A stretch of DNA of 64,000 nucleotides from positions 2,170,001 through 2,234,000 of the forward strand of contig CAWEDV010000001.1 of assembly GCA_963807975.1 (NCBI GenBank), written 5' to 3'. The notes beneath the pieces were generated by a model. That model was not told the DNA's origin and did no database searches. It saw only the letters and a list, made by a program, of their open reading frames with translations. Each line of letters starts with the position of its first letter. The stretch's first letter is position 1. This stretch comes from JAACFF01 sp963807975 (lineage in GTDB: Bacteria; Chloroflexota; Anaerolineae; Promineifilales; Promineifilaceae). The position numbers were made by a program, and so were the translations under genes. This document shows, in pieces, positions 27,129 through 36,230 of the stretch.

Positions 27129-28805
27129 ATGACCACATTCATCGATCAAGTCCGGGAACTGGGAGTTAAACAAGCTGTTGTCGTCAAATCTGACGAGATA
27201 GTCGAACGTATTACGGCGGGTATGAATGTCAATGACATTCGTTCCGCTTTGCGTGGCGATGATCCCCGGCGGCCCAACCCCCGCCTGCGTCCACACGCCG
27301 ACGCGTTTTGGCTGCACATTCGCCCCAGTTTCTACCACACCGAAGTCACCAACATCTACCCCACATTTCGTTTGGGTTGGCTTTCCACTTTTATGTTTGT
27401 TTGGGAAACGATCACGGGCATCATCCTGATGGTTTTCTATACGCCCAGCCCGCTCGTGGCATATTCCAATATGTGGAATATTCTCAGCAATGTGCCCATG
27501 GGGCAGTTGTTCCGCAATATGCACCGTTTGGGCGCGGAGGTGATGGTTCTTGTTGTCGCCCTGCATATGCTGCGTACATTTATTACGGGGAGTTACAAGA
27601 AACCGCGCCAATTCACGTGGGTGACCGGCATGCTTTTGCTGGTTCTGACCCTTCTGCTGAGCTTTAGCGGCTATCTTTTGCCCTGGGATCAGTTGGCTTA
27701 CTGGGCTTTGACCGTCTTCCTCAGTGGTGCCGAAGCTGCCCCTGCCCCGCCCGTGATCAATAAGAACATCCTCTTAATCTTACAGGGTGGCCCCGCACTT
27801 GGAGCGGCTGGCTTACTGCGCTGGTATCTCTTCCACGTGCTGCTGCTGCCGCTGCTGTTGGGTGTATTCTTTTTCGTTCATTATTACAAAGTCGTCTTAC
27901 ATGGCCTTTCGCTGCCCCCGGGACGCGAAGAGATTGGCGATGACACGGCAAAACGTGTACCGCGCAACGAGCGCAGATACTTCATTCCTGATCTCATGAC
28001 CAGCGAAATGATGTGGACAGCGCTGCTGACTTTGTTCCTCATTGCCGGCTCGCTCTGGCTTTGGGATGCGCCGCTAGAAAGCCATGCGGATCCAGTTGTC
28101 ACGCCGCTGCACGTTGTCGCTCCCTGGTATCTTTCCTGGTCACAGGGCTGGCTCAAGCTGGCTGACAAGATGCTGGTTGTGGGCTTCATTCCCCTGCTGA
28201 TGGTGGCCTTCTTTGTCATGCCTTACTTTGAGGTTGGCAAGAGCCGGCGCTATGCGGACCGGCGTGTTGGCATCAGCGTATCAATGCTCTTCATCGCCTT
28301 TATGCTCGTATCAAACTGGATGGGTTCACCAGAGTTCCGGGTATCCAGCTCTCCTGACCGCGAGGTTTCGATTGAAACGCTGCCCGAGGAAGGGGCAAGC
28401 CTACTGATGGCTGTGCCTTTTGATCAGATGAAGCAGGGGGCGTATCTGCCGGGCCAGGAAATATCCAGCAGCCCACATTTTACAGAAGCATTGATGGGCT
28501 TTGAAGAAGCACTAAATCGCCACAGCTGCACGTTGACCGGTGCGGAAGGACTCGCACCTTGTAAGACGGAAGAGCTTGGTGATGGCAGCCTTAAATACAC
28601 GGTAGGCATCAACAATAAGGAAGCGATGCCCGATCCATATGCTGAACTGCGGATCAAGGAAGCACAAGAGGGTCTGCTGGAACTCAATCTTTATTATGAG
28701 TATGAGGACTCCGGCGGCGAGCTCAGGATTTCAGACGACTGGATCAAGTACAAGCATCGTGATTCCAACTACGAAGAAGAGTGCCGCTTTGCCAACAAGT
28801 GCTAG
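27129..28805 (+). CDS. qcrB: cytochrome b (b6-type, N- and C-terminal halves fused)
   Basis: A 558-residue quinol-oxidising subunit. Heme-ligand histidines lie in MHRLGAEVMVLVVALHML (14 residues apart) and FHVLLLPLLLGVFFFVHYY (15 apart). The 15-residue spacing in the second helix is that of b6 rather than mitochondrial cytochrome b. The b6 and subunit-IV halves are fused, with about eight helices. The Qo motif PEWY appears as APWY. A hydrophilic tail of about 140 residues (from about 420) is unusual; its end is rich in charged and aromatic residues. GGAGG precedes the ATG. Confidence 0.93.
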   Translation: MTTFIDQVRELGVKQAVVVKSDEIVERITAGMNVNDIRSALRGDDPRRPNPRLRPHADAFWLHIRPSFYHTEVTNIYPTFRLGWLSTFMFVWETITGIILMVFYTPSPLVAYSNMWNILSNVPMGQLFRNMHRLGAEVMVLVVALHMLRTFITGSYKKPRQFTWVTGMLLLVLTLLLSFSGYLLPWDQLAYWALTVFLSGAEAAPAPPVINKNILLILQGGPALGAAGLLRWYLFHVLLLPLLLGVFFFVHYYKVVLHGLSLPPGREEIGDDTAKRVPRNERRYFIPDLMTSEMMWTALLTLFLIAGSLWLWDAPLESHADPVVTPLHVVAPWYLSWSQGWLKLADKMLVVGFIPLLMVAFFVMPYFEVGKSRRYADRRVGISVSMLFIAFMLVSNWMGSPEFRVSSSPDREVSIETLPEEGASLLMAVPFDQMKQGAYLPGQEISSSPHFTEALMGFEEALNRHSCTLTGAEGLAPCKTEELGDGSLKYTVGINNKEAMPDPYAELRIKEAQEGLLELNLYYEYEDSGGELRISDDWIKYKHRDSNYEEECRFANKC

Positions 28806-28859
28806 CCGGCTGCTGAGACAAAGACGCTTTATTCCTGTCTGGCAGAAAGGGAGAAGATA

Positions 28860-29708
28860 ATGCAAGTTAAGATTATCATCGGAACCGTCGCCTTCATGAT
28901 TAGCATGATGGTCATGGGCTACGCAGCTTTGCGTGAACCGGCACGGTTGGAAAGGTTTACCGATGCACGATTAGGACGGCAGATAGAGATGGGCGCCCAC
29001 CTCTTCGAAGGAAACTGCGCTACTTGTCATGGTGTCCACGGCAAGGCAGAAGAATGTTACGATCCCAGTTCCGGAGACCTGATCGGTTGTATCGGTTTGC
29101 CGCTCAATTACCAATCTCTCGTCTGCGGCGACATTTCACTGCGTATGGAAGCGATGAACTGGGAAGGTTCGAAAGAGGCATTCATCCAGTCAACGCTTGC
29201 CAGCGGCCGGCCCGGTACGGAAATGCCGGCATGGGCTGACCAATTTGGCGGGCCACTGCGTAATGATCAGATCGTTGATCTGTCTATGTTCGTATTGAAC
29301 TGGGAAACCGAGGAACTGTGCTCGACGCCCATCAACCTTTATGAATGGCCAGAAACATATGAAGCGTTTGTCGAAGAATTCCCCGAAGGGGACGCCGTCA
29401 ATGGTGAACAGTTATTCTTGACCTATGGCTGCACCGGCTGTCACGGCAATTTGGAAGACAAGGCTTCTGCGGCTGTTGGACCATGGTTGGGTGATATCGC
29501 CGAAACTGGTTCAGAGAATATTCCTGGGTACACATCGGAAGATTACGTCTATGAATCCATTCTCAATTCCAGCGCATTCATCTCCCCCGAGTGCCCGACC
29601 GGACCTTGTGCCGGCCCACCGAGCGCCATGCCGGACAACTTCCCGCTGCGCATGGGTGAGAATCCACAAGACCTGGCTGATTTGATGAGCTTTGTGCTGG
29701 GCGAATAA
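28860..29708 (+). CDS. qcrC: diheme cytochrome c subunit
   Basis: A 282-residue protein. One N-terminal transmembrane anchor (about 3-22) is followed by two class I cytochrome c domains with heme sites CATCH (about 52-56) and CTGCH (about 190-194), and axial methionine candidates in RPGTEMPAW and PSAMPDNFP. It would accept electrons from the Rieske protein and hand them to an oxidase or other acceptor. GGGAGAAG precedes the ATG. Third gene of the operon, closed by a strong terminator. Confidence 0.92.
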   Translation: MQVKIIIGTVAFMISMMVMGYAALREPARLERFTDARLGRQIEMGAHLFEGNCATCHGVHGKAEECYDPSSGDLIGCIGLPLNYQSLVCGDISLRMEAMNWEGSKEAFIQSTLASGRPGTEMPAWADQFGGPLRNDQIVDLSMFVLNWETEELCSTPINLYEWPETYEAFVEEFPEGDAVNGEQLFLTYGCTGCHGNLEDKASAAVGPWLGDIAETGSENIPGYTSEDYVYESILNSSAFISPECPTGPCAGPPSAMPDNFPLRMGENPQDLADLMSFVLGE

Positions 29709-29724
29709 GCAACCAGGAACATAA

Positions 29725-29772
29725 CGACAAAAAAAGACCGCCTGTAAAAACACAGGCGGTCTTTTTTTGTCG
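29725..29772. terminator. strong bidirectional rho-independent terminator
   Basis: 21-base perfect arms at 29725-29745 and 29752-29772 have the GC core GACCGCCTG and flanking A7/T7 runs on opposite sides, so it can stop transcription from both the cytochrome operon and the convergent asd gene. Confidence 0.92.
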
Positions 29773-29859
29773 TAGCGCCGGAATCCTGCCGGCACAAGGT
29801 GCACAGGACGACAGAATGGCGGCGCTACAAAAATGACGCAGTGTGTTTCGTGCTGCGCC

Positions 29860-30915
29860 TTAGCGTTTGATGTAACCTTGCAATGTCAGCAGTTCGGCAT
29901 TGAGCACGGAACCGCTGGCGGCACCGCGCAGGGTGTTGTGCGTAATGGACAGAAAGCGGATGTCGTTGACGGGACACTCGCGCACTTTACCCACGGTCCA
30001 GGCCAGGCCATTGCCGGCGTCACGATCGAGGCGCGGTTGGGGCCGGTTCTCTTCAGGACGATAGATAAGGACGGGATCAGGCATGCTGGGTAGTTGTTGG
30101 CAAATCTCTGCCGGCTGCCAGTTGTTGAAGAGATCGATGGCTTGTTCGGCCGTGGCTTGTTGGCGTAGTTTAACGGAAACGCTGCCCAAATGGCCATCAA
30201 TGACGGGGACGCGATTGGCCTGGGCGCTGATGAGGAAGTCAGCCATTTCGATCTGGCCGTCCCTAAAAGTGCCGCATAATTTACGCGGTTCGCTTTCCAA
30301 TTTGCCATCCTCGCCACCGATATGGGGCACGATATTGTCCATGATGTCCAGGGAAGCCACGCCCGGATAGCCGGCCCCGGAAATGGCCTGCATGGTGACG
30401 ACAACGGCCGATTCCAGCCCGTATGCCTCATGCAAAACCTTCATCGGCAGCACGATGCTCGTGGTCGAGCAGTTGGCGTTGGCTACGATATAACCCGACC
30501 AGTCATAGGCTTCCTGTTGGTATGGTATCAGCTGCGAGTGATCGGGATTAACTTCGGGGATCAGCAGCGGCACATAGGGATCCATACGATAGGGTGAGGC
30601 ATTGGTCAAGACGGCGTAACCGGTGGCGGCGAACTTCGCTTCTAGTTCTCGCGCCTCGGCCGTTGGCAGTGCGGAGAAGAGCACCTGTACATCGAGATTC
30701 GGCTCGGTAGGTTGGACGATCATCTCGGCGATCTGCGGCGGAGGATCTCCATCCAGGAGCCAGTTGACGCCTTCGCCATACGGCCGTCCCGCCGTGCGCG
30801 AGGAGCCGGTGAGGGCGGCGATCTCAAACCAGGGATGGTCGACTAAATGTTCTACAAAACGCTGGCCCACGGCGCCGGTGGCAGCCAGAATGCCGACAGG
30901 AATTTTATTACTCAT
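29860..30915 (-). CDS. asd: aspartate-semialdehyde dehydrogenase (archaeal/fungal type)
   Basis: A 351-residue enzyme that reduces aspartyl phosphate to aspartate semialdehyde, the branch to threonine, methionine, isoleucine and lysine. The NADP motif is GILAATGAVGQRF, and the active-site cysteine lies in NANCSTTSIVLPMK. Further landmarks are QAISGAGYPGVASLDIMDN and the basic RVPVIDGHLGSV segment. These features and the length place it in the archaeal-type subfamily. M at 30915 gives the best distance to the GGAGG site (M at 30918 is too close). A T-box leader precedes it. Confidence 0.93.
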   Translation of the reverse strand: MSNKIPVGILAATGAVGQRFVEHLVDHPWFEIAALTGSSRTAGRPYGEGVNWLLDGDPPPQIAEMIVQPTEPNLDVQVLFSALPTAEARELEAKFAATGYAVLTNASPYRMDPYVPLLIPEVNPDHSQLIPYQQEAYDWSGYIVANANCSTTSIVLPMKVLHEAYGLESAVVVTMQAISGAGYPGVASLDIMDNIVPHIGGEDGKLESEPRKLCGTFRDGQIEMADFLISAQANRVPVIDGHLGSVSVKLRQQATAEQAIDLFNNWQPAEICQQLPSMPDPVLIYRPEENRPQPRLDRDAGNGLAWTVGKVRECPVNDIRFLSITHNTLRGAASGSVLNAELLTLQGYIKR

Positions 30916-30962
30916 CATGTCCTCCAATCTCTAAAACCTCTGAGGTTTATGGCTTATCTCAC

Positions 30963-31230
30963 AATAAAAAAACCATCACCCAATTGGGGCGATGGCCTCG
31001 CGATTCCACCCAAGTTCGACGACATCCAAAGATGCCATCCTCATTCATGGCCGCTAACGGAGCCTGCCGGACCACTATACTCGCGGGCTGTCCCGCTTTG
31101 AAGCTGGTCACTCACGGGTGGTTTTCTTCGTCGTCCTTGTCGTAGCGGCTTACAGCCTATTGGCCATCTACTCTCTGGCACTGGGTCTGACGTGTACTCG
31201 TCCCGATCAACGTGTTTGTACGATAGATTG
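30963..31230 (-). ncRNA. T-box riboswitch leader, probably threonine-specific
   Basis: Read on the minus strand, the leader has a Stem I with an AGTA loop-E element (GGGACGAGTACACG), a GA-rich stretch CCAGAGAG and a GGCTGTAAGCC apical hairpin. A T-box motif GGGTGGAATCGCGAG follows (canonical GGGTGGNACCGCG, one change). It ends in the terminator CCATCGCCCC/GGGTGATGG followed by seven T. By alignment with the glyQS leader, the helix CGGG/CCCG places the specifier as ACC followed by A, a threonine codon. Uncharged tRNA-Thr would thus raise asd expression. Confidence 0.85.
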
Positions 31231-31236
31231 TCCAGA

Positions 31237-31264
31237 ATTATAGAGATAGTAGTGCGGCTGTCAA
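31237..31264 (-). promoter_or_regulatory. sigma-70-type promoter of T-box/asd
   Basis: On the minus strand a perfect TTGACA (31259-31264) and perfect TATAAT (31237-31242) are 16 bases apart. The predicted start near 31,230 gives a leader of about 310 bases that includes the whole T-box. Confidence 0.85.
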
Positions 31265-31380
31265 GGAAAAGTTATTGCTCGTTTCAAGGAAGCAACAGCA
31301 TTAGCCCATCGTAAACCAGGTTCGCATGTGGTTGGTGTCCGTGATATGTTTCACCAGTTTTAAGGGCAAGTTGATTGGAT

Positions 31381-32301
31381 ATGGTTTCGTTTCCGGGAAG
31401 AAGGACATTCTCCAGACAGATGGACCGGCTGGCGTTGCTTGCGCTGAGTCGCGGCATGCATGATTCATTTGATCAGGAAAGCTCGAGCAGCCTGACGTTG
31501 GAGGAAATTGTCGACCAAACGCGCGTAAACCGGCAGCGCAGCAATCTCTATAATCTGCTGGCACCGGGCATGCATGCCGTGTGGCTGGATACGCCGCTGG
31601 GTGAGATACGCTGCCTGGTCAAGGTCAGGCTGGCCATTCAACCAACAGCGCCGCTGCTGCTCTATCATCACGGCATCGCCGAAATCCCATTCACCAGCAC
31701 CTGGTACAGAATTTTGCCGAAGTCGGCTCCTTTCCCGGCACACGCTGTTGCCGTCCAGGCCCCTTATCACAACAGCATAAGGGAATCGGTCACGACCGGT
31801 TTCGCCTCGGTCAACCATGTTTACCAAATGTTTGCCGGTTCGCTGCGCGTTTATGAGTTGATGCAGGACCAGTTCGAGAACAATGGTGCTGCTTTCACGG
31901 TTGCCAGTGGTTTCAGTTGGGGTGGCATCACCAGTCTCCTATATGAAGGTCTGTTTGGAAAAGCACGAGCGACCGTGCCCCTGTTTGCATCCCCCAACCT
32001 GGCCCAGGTAATATTTGATAGTGCAGACGTAACGAGACGCCCGCTTCCGGTATCCCGCGAGGTGCTCGATGCCTATTTTGATTTCACGCCGTTATACCGG
32101 CGCAGTGATGTACGGCGCATTTTCCCAGTCATTGGTGAGGATGATCTTTTCTTCCGCTATGACCGGCACGCCATGATATACTCTTCAGACACATTGCAGG
32201 TGGTGAAAGGCGCTCATGTAGGTGCGGCTTATTACTTGCGCCGGCAGCTGCGGGGTCATTTGCTGGAAATCATCCGCTGGGCTGAAAAACAGCCCCGCTG
32301 A
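31381..32301 (+). CDS. alpha/beta hydrolase-like protein
   Basis: A 306-residue protein. The fold is suggested by LLLYHHGIAEIPF (HG oxyanion region), the nucleophile elbow GFSWGG, an acidic residue near VIGEDDLFF and a histidine in VKGAHVGAAYYL, giving a plausible Ser-Asp-His triad. It has no signal peptide. It resembles uncharacterised bacterial hydrolases of about 300 residues. The start may be ATG 31381 or TTG 31375. It stands alone between the T-box promoter region and the large GT-C-like gene, and its substrate is unknown. Confidence 0.65.
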   Translation: MVSFPGRRTFSRQMDRLALLALSRGMHDSFDQESSSSLTLEEIVDQTRVNRQRSNLYNLLAPGMHAVWLDTPLGEIRCLVKVRLAIQPTAPLLLYHHGIAEIPFTSTWYRILPKSAPFPAHAVAVQAPYHNSIRESVTTGFASVNHVYQMFAGSLRVYELMQDQFENNGAAFTVASGFSWGGITSLLYEGLFGKARATVPLFASPNLAQVIFDSADVTRRPLPVSREVLDAYFDFTPLYRRSDVRRIFPVIGEDDLFFRYDRHAMIYSSDTLQVVKGAHVGAAYYLRRQLRGHLLEIIRWAEKQPR

Positions 32302-32344
32302 ACACCCCAGGGTTGATTGATTTAGGAAAGACTAGTATTCGTTC

Positions 32345-34318
32345 ATGTCTATCAACGAAAATACCCACCTAGGCAGAAGAAAGTGGATCGCACCTCTCTC
32401 CATGTTGATCGTGGGGCTGCTGGCGCTTCTGCTCTACGGTCGAGCACTAAATTTCGCTTTCTTCAACGACGATCCCAGCGGTCATTTCGCATGGATGGAG
32501 ACGCGGTCTTTCCTCGATTTTTTTATTAGTTCGGCCGAATATGGCTATTACCGGCCCGTCGTTTTTGTGACGCTGAAAGGCTTGGTCATGCTCGGTGGTT
32601 ACAATGCGGCACTGCATCACGGGCTGCTGCTGCTGCTCAACAGTGCCAATGTGGCGATGCTGTGGCTGTTGGCACTCCGCCTGAGCAAAAGCCGGGCCTA
32701 TGCCTGGGCAGCGGCGCTGATCTTTCTTGCTTTTCCTTTCAGCTACGAAGCAGTGGCTTATGTGGCATCGCTGACGCACCCGCTGCTGCTTTTCTGGCTG
32801 CTGCTGACGATTTTACTCTACCAACAGGCAGCGGGAGGGAACCGAATTTTCTATATCGCCGCTTTCATCGCCATGCTGCTGGGTTTGTTCACCCACGAGA
32901 ATGGGCTGTTCATTCCCCTGGCTCTGGTTGGGGTGGAGTGGTTGGAACGACCTCCACGCGGGCTGGTGGAAGGGATCAAACGGCCGTTTATGCCTTTTGC
33001 AGGCGCAGCGATCTTGTTCTTTCTGCTGTGGCTGGCCATCCCCAAGAACAGCGATCAAGGACTGGCCTCTTTCAATACATTGGCCAATAATCTGATGCCC
33101 TTCTTGCAGTCGGTGGTTTACCCAGCGCTACCAGTCGTGCGGCTCAGCTCCTCAGACATAACAGCGCTTGTGCTGCTGAGCATCGCCATCCTGGGACTGC
33201 TATTGGGGGCGGCGGTGGCGGCAGGGGCAAAGCGGCTGTGGCTGTTCGGCTTGGGCTGGTTTGGCTTAAGTATCCTACCGGCGCTGCTCTTCCTCTCATC
33301 CGATTATGTATACGGCAGCCCAAGGCTGCATTATCTGGCTGCGGTGGGCATCGCCTTGCTGTTGGCCCTACCTGTGCTCGCTTTGTCGCGCCGTGCACCG
33401 CAGAGAGGATGGACACGGGCCGCAGCGTGGGTATCAGCGTTAGCATACACCTTGGTCATCGTTCTCCCTCCCCTACCATTTGTGCACTGTGAGTTGGATT
33501 TCTATGAAGAAGCGAGCGTGATCGTACGCCAGATGGCGGATATGGCAGCAGCCGCGCCGGAAGAGCAGGCGCTGCTGTTTGGCAATATTCCTTTCTTTTT
33601 CAGTTCGTCTGCGGACCACCCCCAAGGATGTGAGAACCCCTACCCGTGGACGCCTGTCGGGGCGGTGGTCATTCCCCCCTACGCTGCGTCCCGGGACTTT
33701 GTGCGTTTCAATAAGGGGCCGGATCGATCGTCGGCGGCGGTGACTATTCCAGATTATGGACCCGGCTGGAACAGCTTTGGACCAGAAATGGCCCTGGAGG
33801 AAGTACGGCAGCAGTTGGATGAGACGGCCGTTTTCATTTACGATCTCAACCGAGGCGGTTTCTTCGATCTCTCTCGACATTGGCAGACGCAGGGAACGGC
33901 CGAGGAAGAAGCAGTGGCCGAATTTGGGGATCAGATGGCGCTGCTGGAAGGCACAGCAGGTATAACCGAGGGGAATGATGCCCTGGTCGTCACGCTGCAC
34001 TGGCAGGTGCTCAACCCACCGCAAAGCTCCTTAACCGCTTTCGTGCACCTGTATGATCAAACCGGAGCCTTGGTGGCCCAGCATGACGGCCCGCCTGGAG
34101 ATGGTTTTGTTCCTGTGCATCTATGGGCAACGGCCGACCATATTACAGATGATCACATCCTGGCCCTCATTAACCCCCTGCCCCCCGGACAGTATACCTT
34201 GGCCGCAGGACTCTATGACCCGCTTAATGGCGTTAGATTACCAGTCCTGAGCAATGGCACAGCGCTCGCGGATGATATCTATATCATCGAGGAGATTGTT
34301 GTGCAGAGTAATCAGTAA
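32345..34318 (+). CDS. large polytopic GT-C-like membrane protein with C-terminal extracytoplasmic domain
   Basis: A 657-residue protein. About 11 transmembrane helices occupy 15-370. The first loop has FFNDDPSGHFAWM, the paired acidic residues typical of GT-C glycosyltransferases (PMT/ArnT type). The C-terminal 230 residues are extracytoplasmic and end in a beta-sandwich-like segment LPPGQYTLAAGLYDPLNGVRLPVL. The same tail is found in the broken protein at 57.8-60.3 kb. It likely transfers sugars from a lipid donor to surface glycans or proteins. A heptamer array begins over the stop codon. Confidence 0.7.
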   Translation: MSINENTHLGRRKWIAPLSMLIVGLLALLLYGRALNFAFFNDDPSGHFAWMETRSFLDFFISSAEYGYYRPVVFVTLKGLVMLGGYNAALHHGLLLLLNSANVAMLWLLALRLSKSRAYAWAAALIFLAFPFSYEAVAYVASLTHPLLLFWLLLTILLYQQAAGGNRIFYIAAFIAMLLGLFTHENGLFIPLALVGVEWLERPPRGLVEGIKRPFMPFAGAAILFFLLWLAIPKNSDQGLASFNTLANNLMPFLQSVVYPALPVVRLSSSDITALVLLSIAILGLLLGAAVAAGAKRLWLFGLGWFGLSILPALLFLSSDYVYGSPRLHYLAAVGIALLLALPVLALSRRAPQRGWTRAAAWVSALAYTLVIVLPPLPFVHCELDFYEEASVIVRQMADMAAAAPEEQALLFGNIPFFFSSSADHPQGCENPYPWTPVGAVVIPPYAASRDFVRFNKGPDRSSAAVTIPDYGPGWNSFGPEMALEEVRQQLDETAVFIYDLNRGGFFDLSRHWQTQGTAEEEAVAEFGDQMALLEGTAGITEGNDALVVTLHWQVLNPPQSSLTAFVHLYDQTGALVAQHDGPPGDGFVPVHLWATADHITDDHILALINPLPPGQYTLAAGLYDPLNGVRLPVLSNGTALADDIYIIEEIVVQSNQ

Positions 34319-34397
34319 GAAGTAAACAGTAAGCAGTGAGCAGCTTTCAGCTTTCCGTTTTTCGTTTTCTGTTTTCCGTTTTCTGTTCCCCGTTAAT
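34314..34397 (+). repeat. heptanucleotide array 3, with strand switch
   Basis: Twelve 7-base units. The first four are purine-rich (AGTAAGA, AGTAAAC, AGTAAGC, AGTGAGC) and the later ones pyrimidine-rich (CGTTTTC, TGTTTTC, TGTTCCC), so the two halves are roughly inverted with respect to each other and could fold back. It overlaps the stop codon of the preceding gene. Confidence 0.8.
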
Positions 34398-34468
34398 CCC
34401 TCACCTTCTACTTAGCTTAAACTCAGTTTAAATTTATCTATAAGGCCTATCATTAGTCCGAAGTCGCC

Positions 34469-34524
34469 AAAAAGTGAGCGCCCAAGGTTCCCCCTCCTGG
34501 CCTGGTTCGCTCACTTTTTTTTGT
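34469..34524. terminator. hairpin terminator
   Basis: Arms AAAAAGTGAGCG (34469-34480) and CGCTCACTTTTT (34509-34520), followed by more T residues, form a terminator with a 28-base loop. It lies in the 600-base gap after the GT-C-like gene. The rest of this gap (34,525-34,925) shows no convincing gene. Confidence 0.65.
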
Positions 34525-34925
34525 CACCCATCCGTTAACGTCAAATACCAAAAACACCTCAAAGCTGCTGGCCAAATCTCCTTTTCCTTTCTCCGTTTGT
34601 GAGCGCGACATGCTTGTATAAAGGGGGCGCCTGGCTGTAATGCTCATGCCCAGCAAGTCGGAATATAAGGCTCTATATACCCTTGCTAGATATGATCGTG
34701 TAAAATAGCGCATCCAAACACCACGATTGTATAGTAGATGAGGAGAGGCATGACTCCTGCAGCACACCTAACGGCCGTAGGCATCCTTTTCACCTGCGCT
34801 CACCAATTCTCTTTGACTCATCCTCTTTTACGCATGGGCCTGCACGATAAAGTCGGAAAAATCGAACATTCGGCAGGAAATAACCCTGTCTTCCATGGGA
34901 TAAAAAGGGTTGGAGAATCAACAAG

Positions 34926-35171
34926 ATGAATCCTGATATCCGCAAGCGCCTACATCTTTTCGGCATACAGATGGTCATTTACGCTGTGCTGGTCATCGTA
35001 TACCTCTACCTGGTATGGCGCTTTCTGGGCGATTGGCTTGTAGAGCTTTACCATGAGAACTTGCCGCTTTATGCGCTTGTCTGTTTAGCCTTCATCGTCG
35101 TGCAGGCGGTGTTCCTGGATGTATTCACAACATTTATTATGAAACGTCTGGGTCTACGGAAAAAGGGCTAG
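34926..35171 (+). CDS. small two-helix membrane protein
   Basis: An 81-residue protein with two hydrophobic segments (about 14-33 and 48-70), a short acidic loop between them, and a basic C-terminus (KRLGLRKKG). The family is not recognised. Its stop codon is three bases from the ATG of the TSUP transporter, so the two are translationally linked and it may be a helper subunit. The ribosome site before the ATG is weak. Confidence 0.7.
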   Translation: MNPDIRKRLHLFGIQMVIYAVLVIVYLYLVWRFLGDWLVELYHENLPLYALVCLAFIVVQAVFLDVFTTFIMKRLGLRKKG

Positions 35172-35174
35172 GCG

Positions 35175-36110
35175 ATGTATTTCCCCATTTCCGACGTCTT
35201 CATCAATCCTCTCTATCTGGTGATCGTTGGTTTCCTGGTCGGCATTCTGGGCGGTTTTTTCGGCGTAGGTGGCGGCTTCATCGCCGCCCCGGCCCTATTC
35301 TGGACCGGTATGCCTTTGAATATTGTCGTCGGCACTGATCTAGCCCATATGACCGGTAAATCGATCGTCGCCGCCAAACGTCACAGTGCCTTGGGCCATG
35401 TTGACATCCGTCTGGGCTTGGTCATGGTCGCCGGGACTGTGCTCGGCATCGAAGCCGGCGCACAATTGATTGAACTGCTGGAGTCGATCGGGCAGGTAGA
35501 CCGGGTGGTCGGCATTACCTATATTGTCGTGCTAGTGGGAATCGGAACTTTTACCGGTTGGGAGGCCATCACTGCCCTGCGCATGATGAAAAAACAGCAT
35601 GAAGGGGAACAACGCGAGGGGCTGGAGCGGGCCGATACGAAAGATGTGCTCGCCTTTCAGGGGTTGGCCCGGCGCATGCTGCGCATCCAGCTCTGGCCAA
35701 TGATCTCTTTCCCTGTTTCAGGCATCAAGGAAGTCTCCTTGTGGATCGTTTTAGGCGTCGGCTTGTTCACCGGCATTCTGGCCGGCTTCCTCGGTGTCGG
35801 CGGCGGTTTTATCCGTATGCCCATGCTGGTTTACTTCATCGGGGTACCCACCCATATCGCCGTGGGCACAGATCTCTTCGAAATAATAATCTCAGCCGGA
35901 TACGGTACGCTGACCCACGCTTTAAAGGGCAATGTCGATATCCTGGTTGCTCTGGTTATGCAGACAGGCGCCGCCGTTGGCGCGCAGATTGGAGCAGCCT
36001 CCACCACCTACGTCGCTGGTCCGCGCATTCGTTTACTTTTCGCTGCCCTACCCTTCGTCGGAGCCATTATCATCCTCGTCCGCCTGCTTTCCGGAGATGG
36101 CAGCCTTTAG
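35175..36110 (+). CDS. TSUP/TauE-SafE family sulfite or anion transporter
   Basis: A 311-residue membrane protein with eight hydrophobic segments in two similar halves. Each half begins with the family signature: GILGGFFGVGGGFIAAPAL near residue 20 and GILAGFLGVGGGFIRMPML near 205. Family members export sulfite, sulfoacetate or other small anions. A charged cytoplasmic loop (MMKKQHEGEQREGLERADTKD) separates the halves. It is probably co-expressed with the preceding small membrane protein. Confidence 0.9.
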   Translation: MYFPISDVFINPLYLVIVGFLVGILGGFFGVGGGFIAAPALFWTGMPLNIVVGTDLAHMTGKSIVAAKRHSALGHVDIRLGLVMVAGTVLGIEAGAQLIELLESIGQVDRVVGITYIVVLVGIGTFTGWEAITALRMMKKQHEGEQREGLERADTKDVLAFQGLARRMLRIQLWPMISFPVSGIKEVSLWIVLGVGLFTGILAGFLGVGGGFIRMPMLVYFIGVPTHIAVGTDLFEIIISAGYGTLTHALKGNVDILVALVMQTGAAVGAQIGAASTTYVAGPRIRLLFAALPFVGAIIILVRLLSGDGSL

Positions 36111-36153
36111 CGCCCTGAAGAATGATTTGGCAAATCGTTCAATCCCTTAACTA

Positions 36154-36196
36154 ATACTTTCGTGTCTATATAGTAACTATAGTTTCCAGGTATATT
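36154..36196 (+). promoter_or_regulatory. shared operator-promoter element, copy A
   Basis: ATACTTTCGTGT (36154-36165) is followed by -10-like TATATT (36191-36196) in the sequence GGTATATTGTCC. Copies B (39.4 kb) and C (40.9 kb) have the same dyad and almost the same distance to the -10 box. It precedes the SpoIIE-type phosphatase gene. Confidence 0.6.
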
Positions 36197-36230
36197 GTCC
36201 GTGTATCTAGCGCTATAAAGATCAGTGGTT

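Noticed and set aside
34453..34767. 104-residue minus-strand frame in the 34.3-34.9 kb gap
   Set aside because: It crosses the terminator hairpin, has no ribosome site and no recognisable family pattern.
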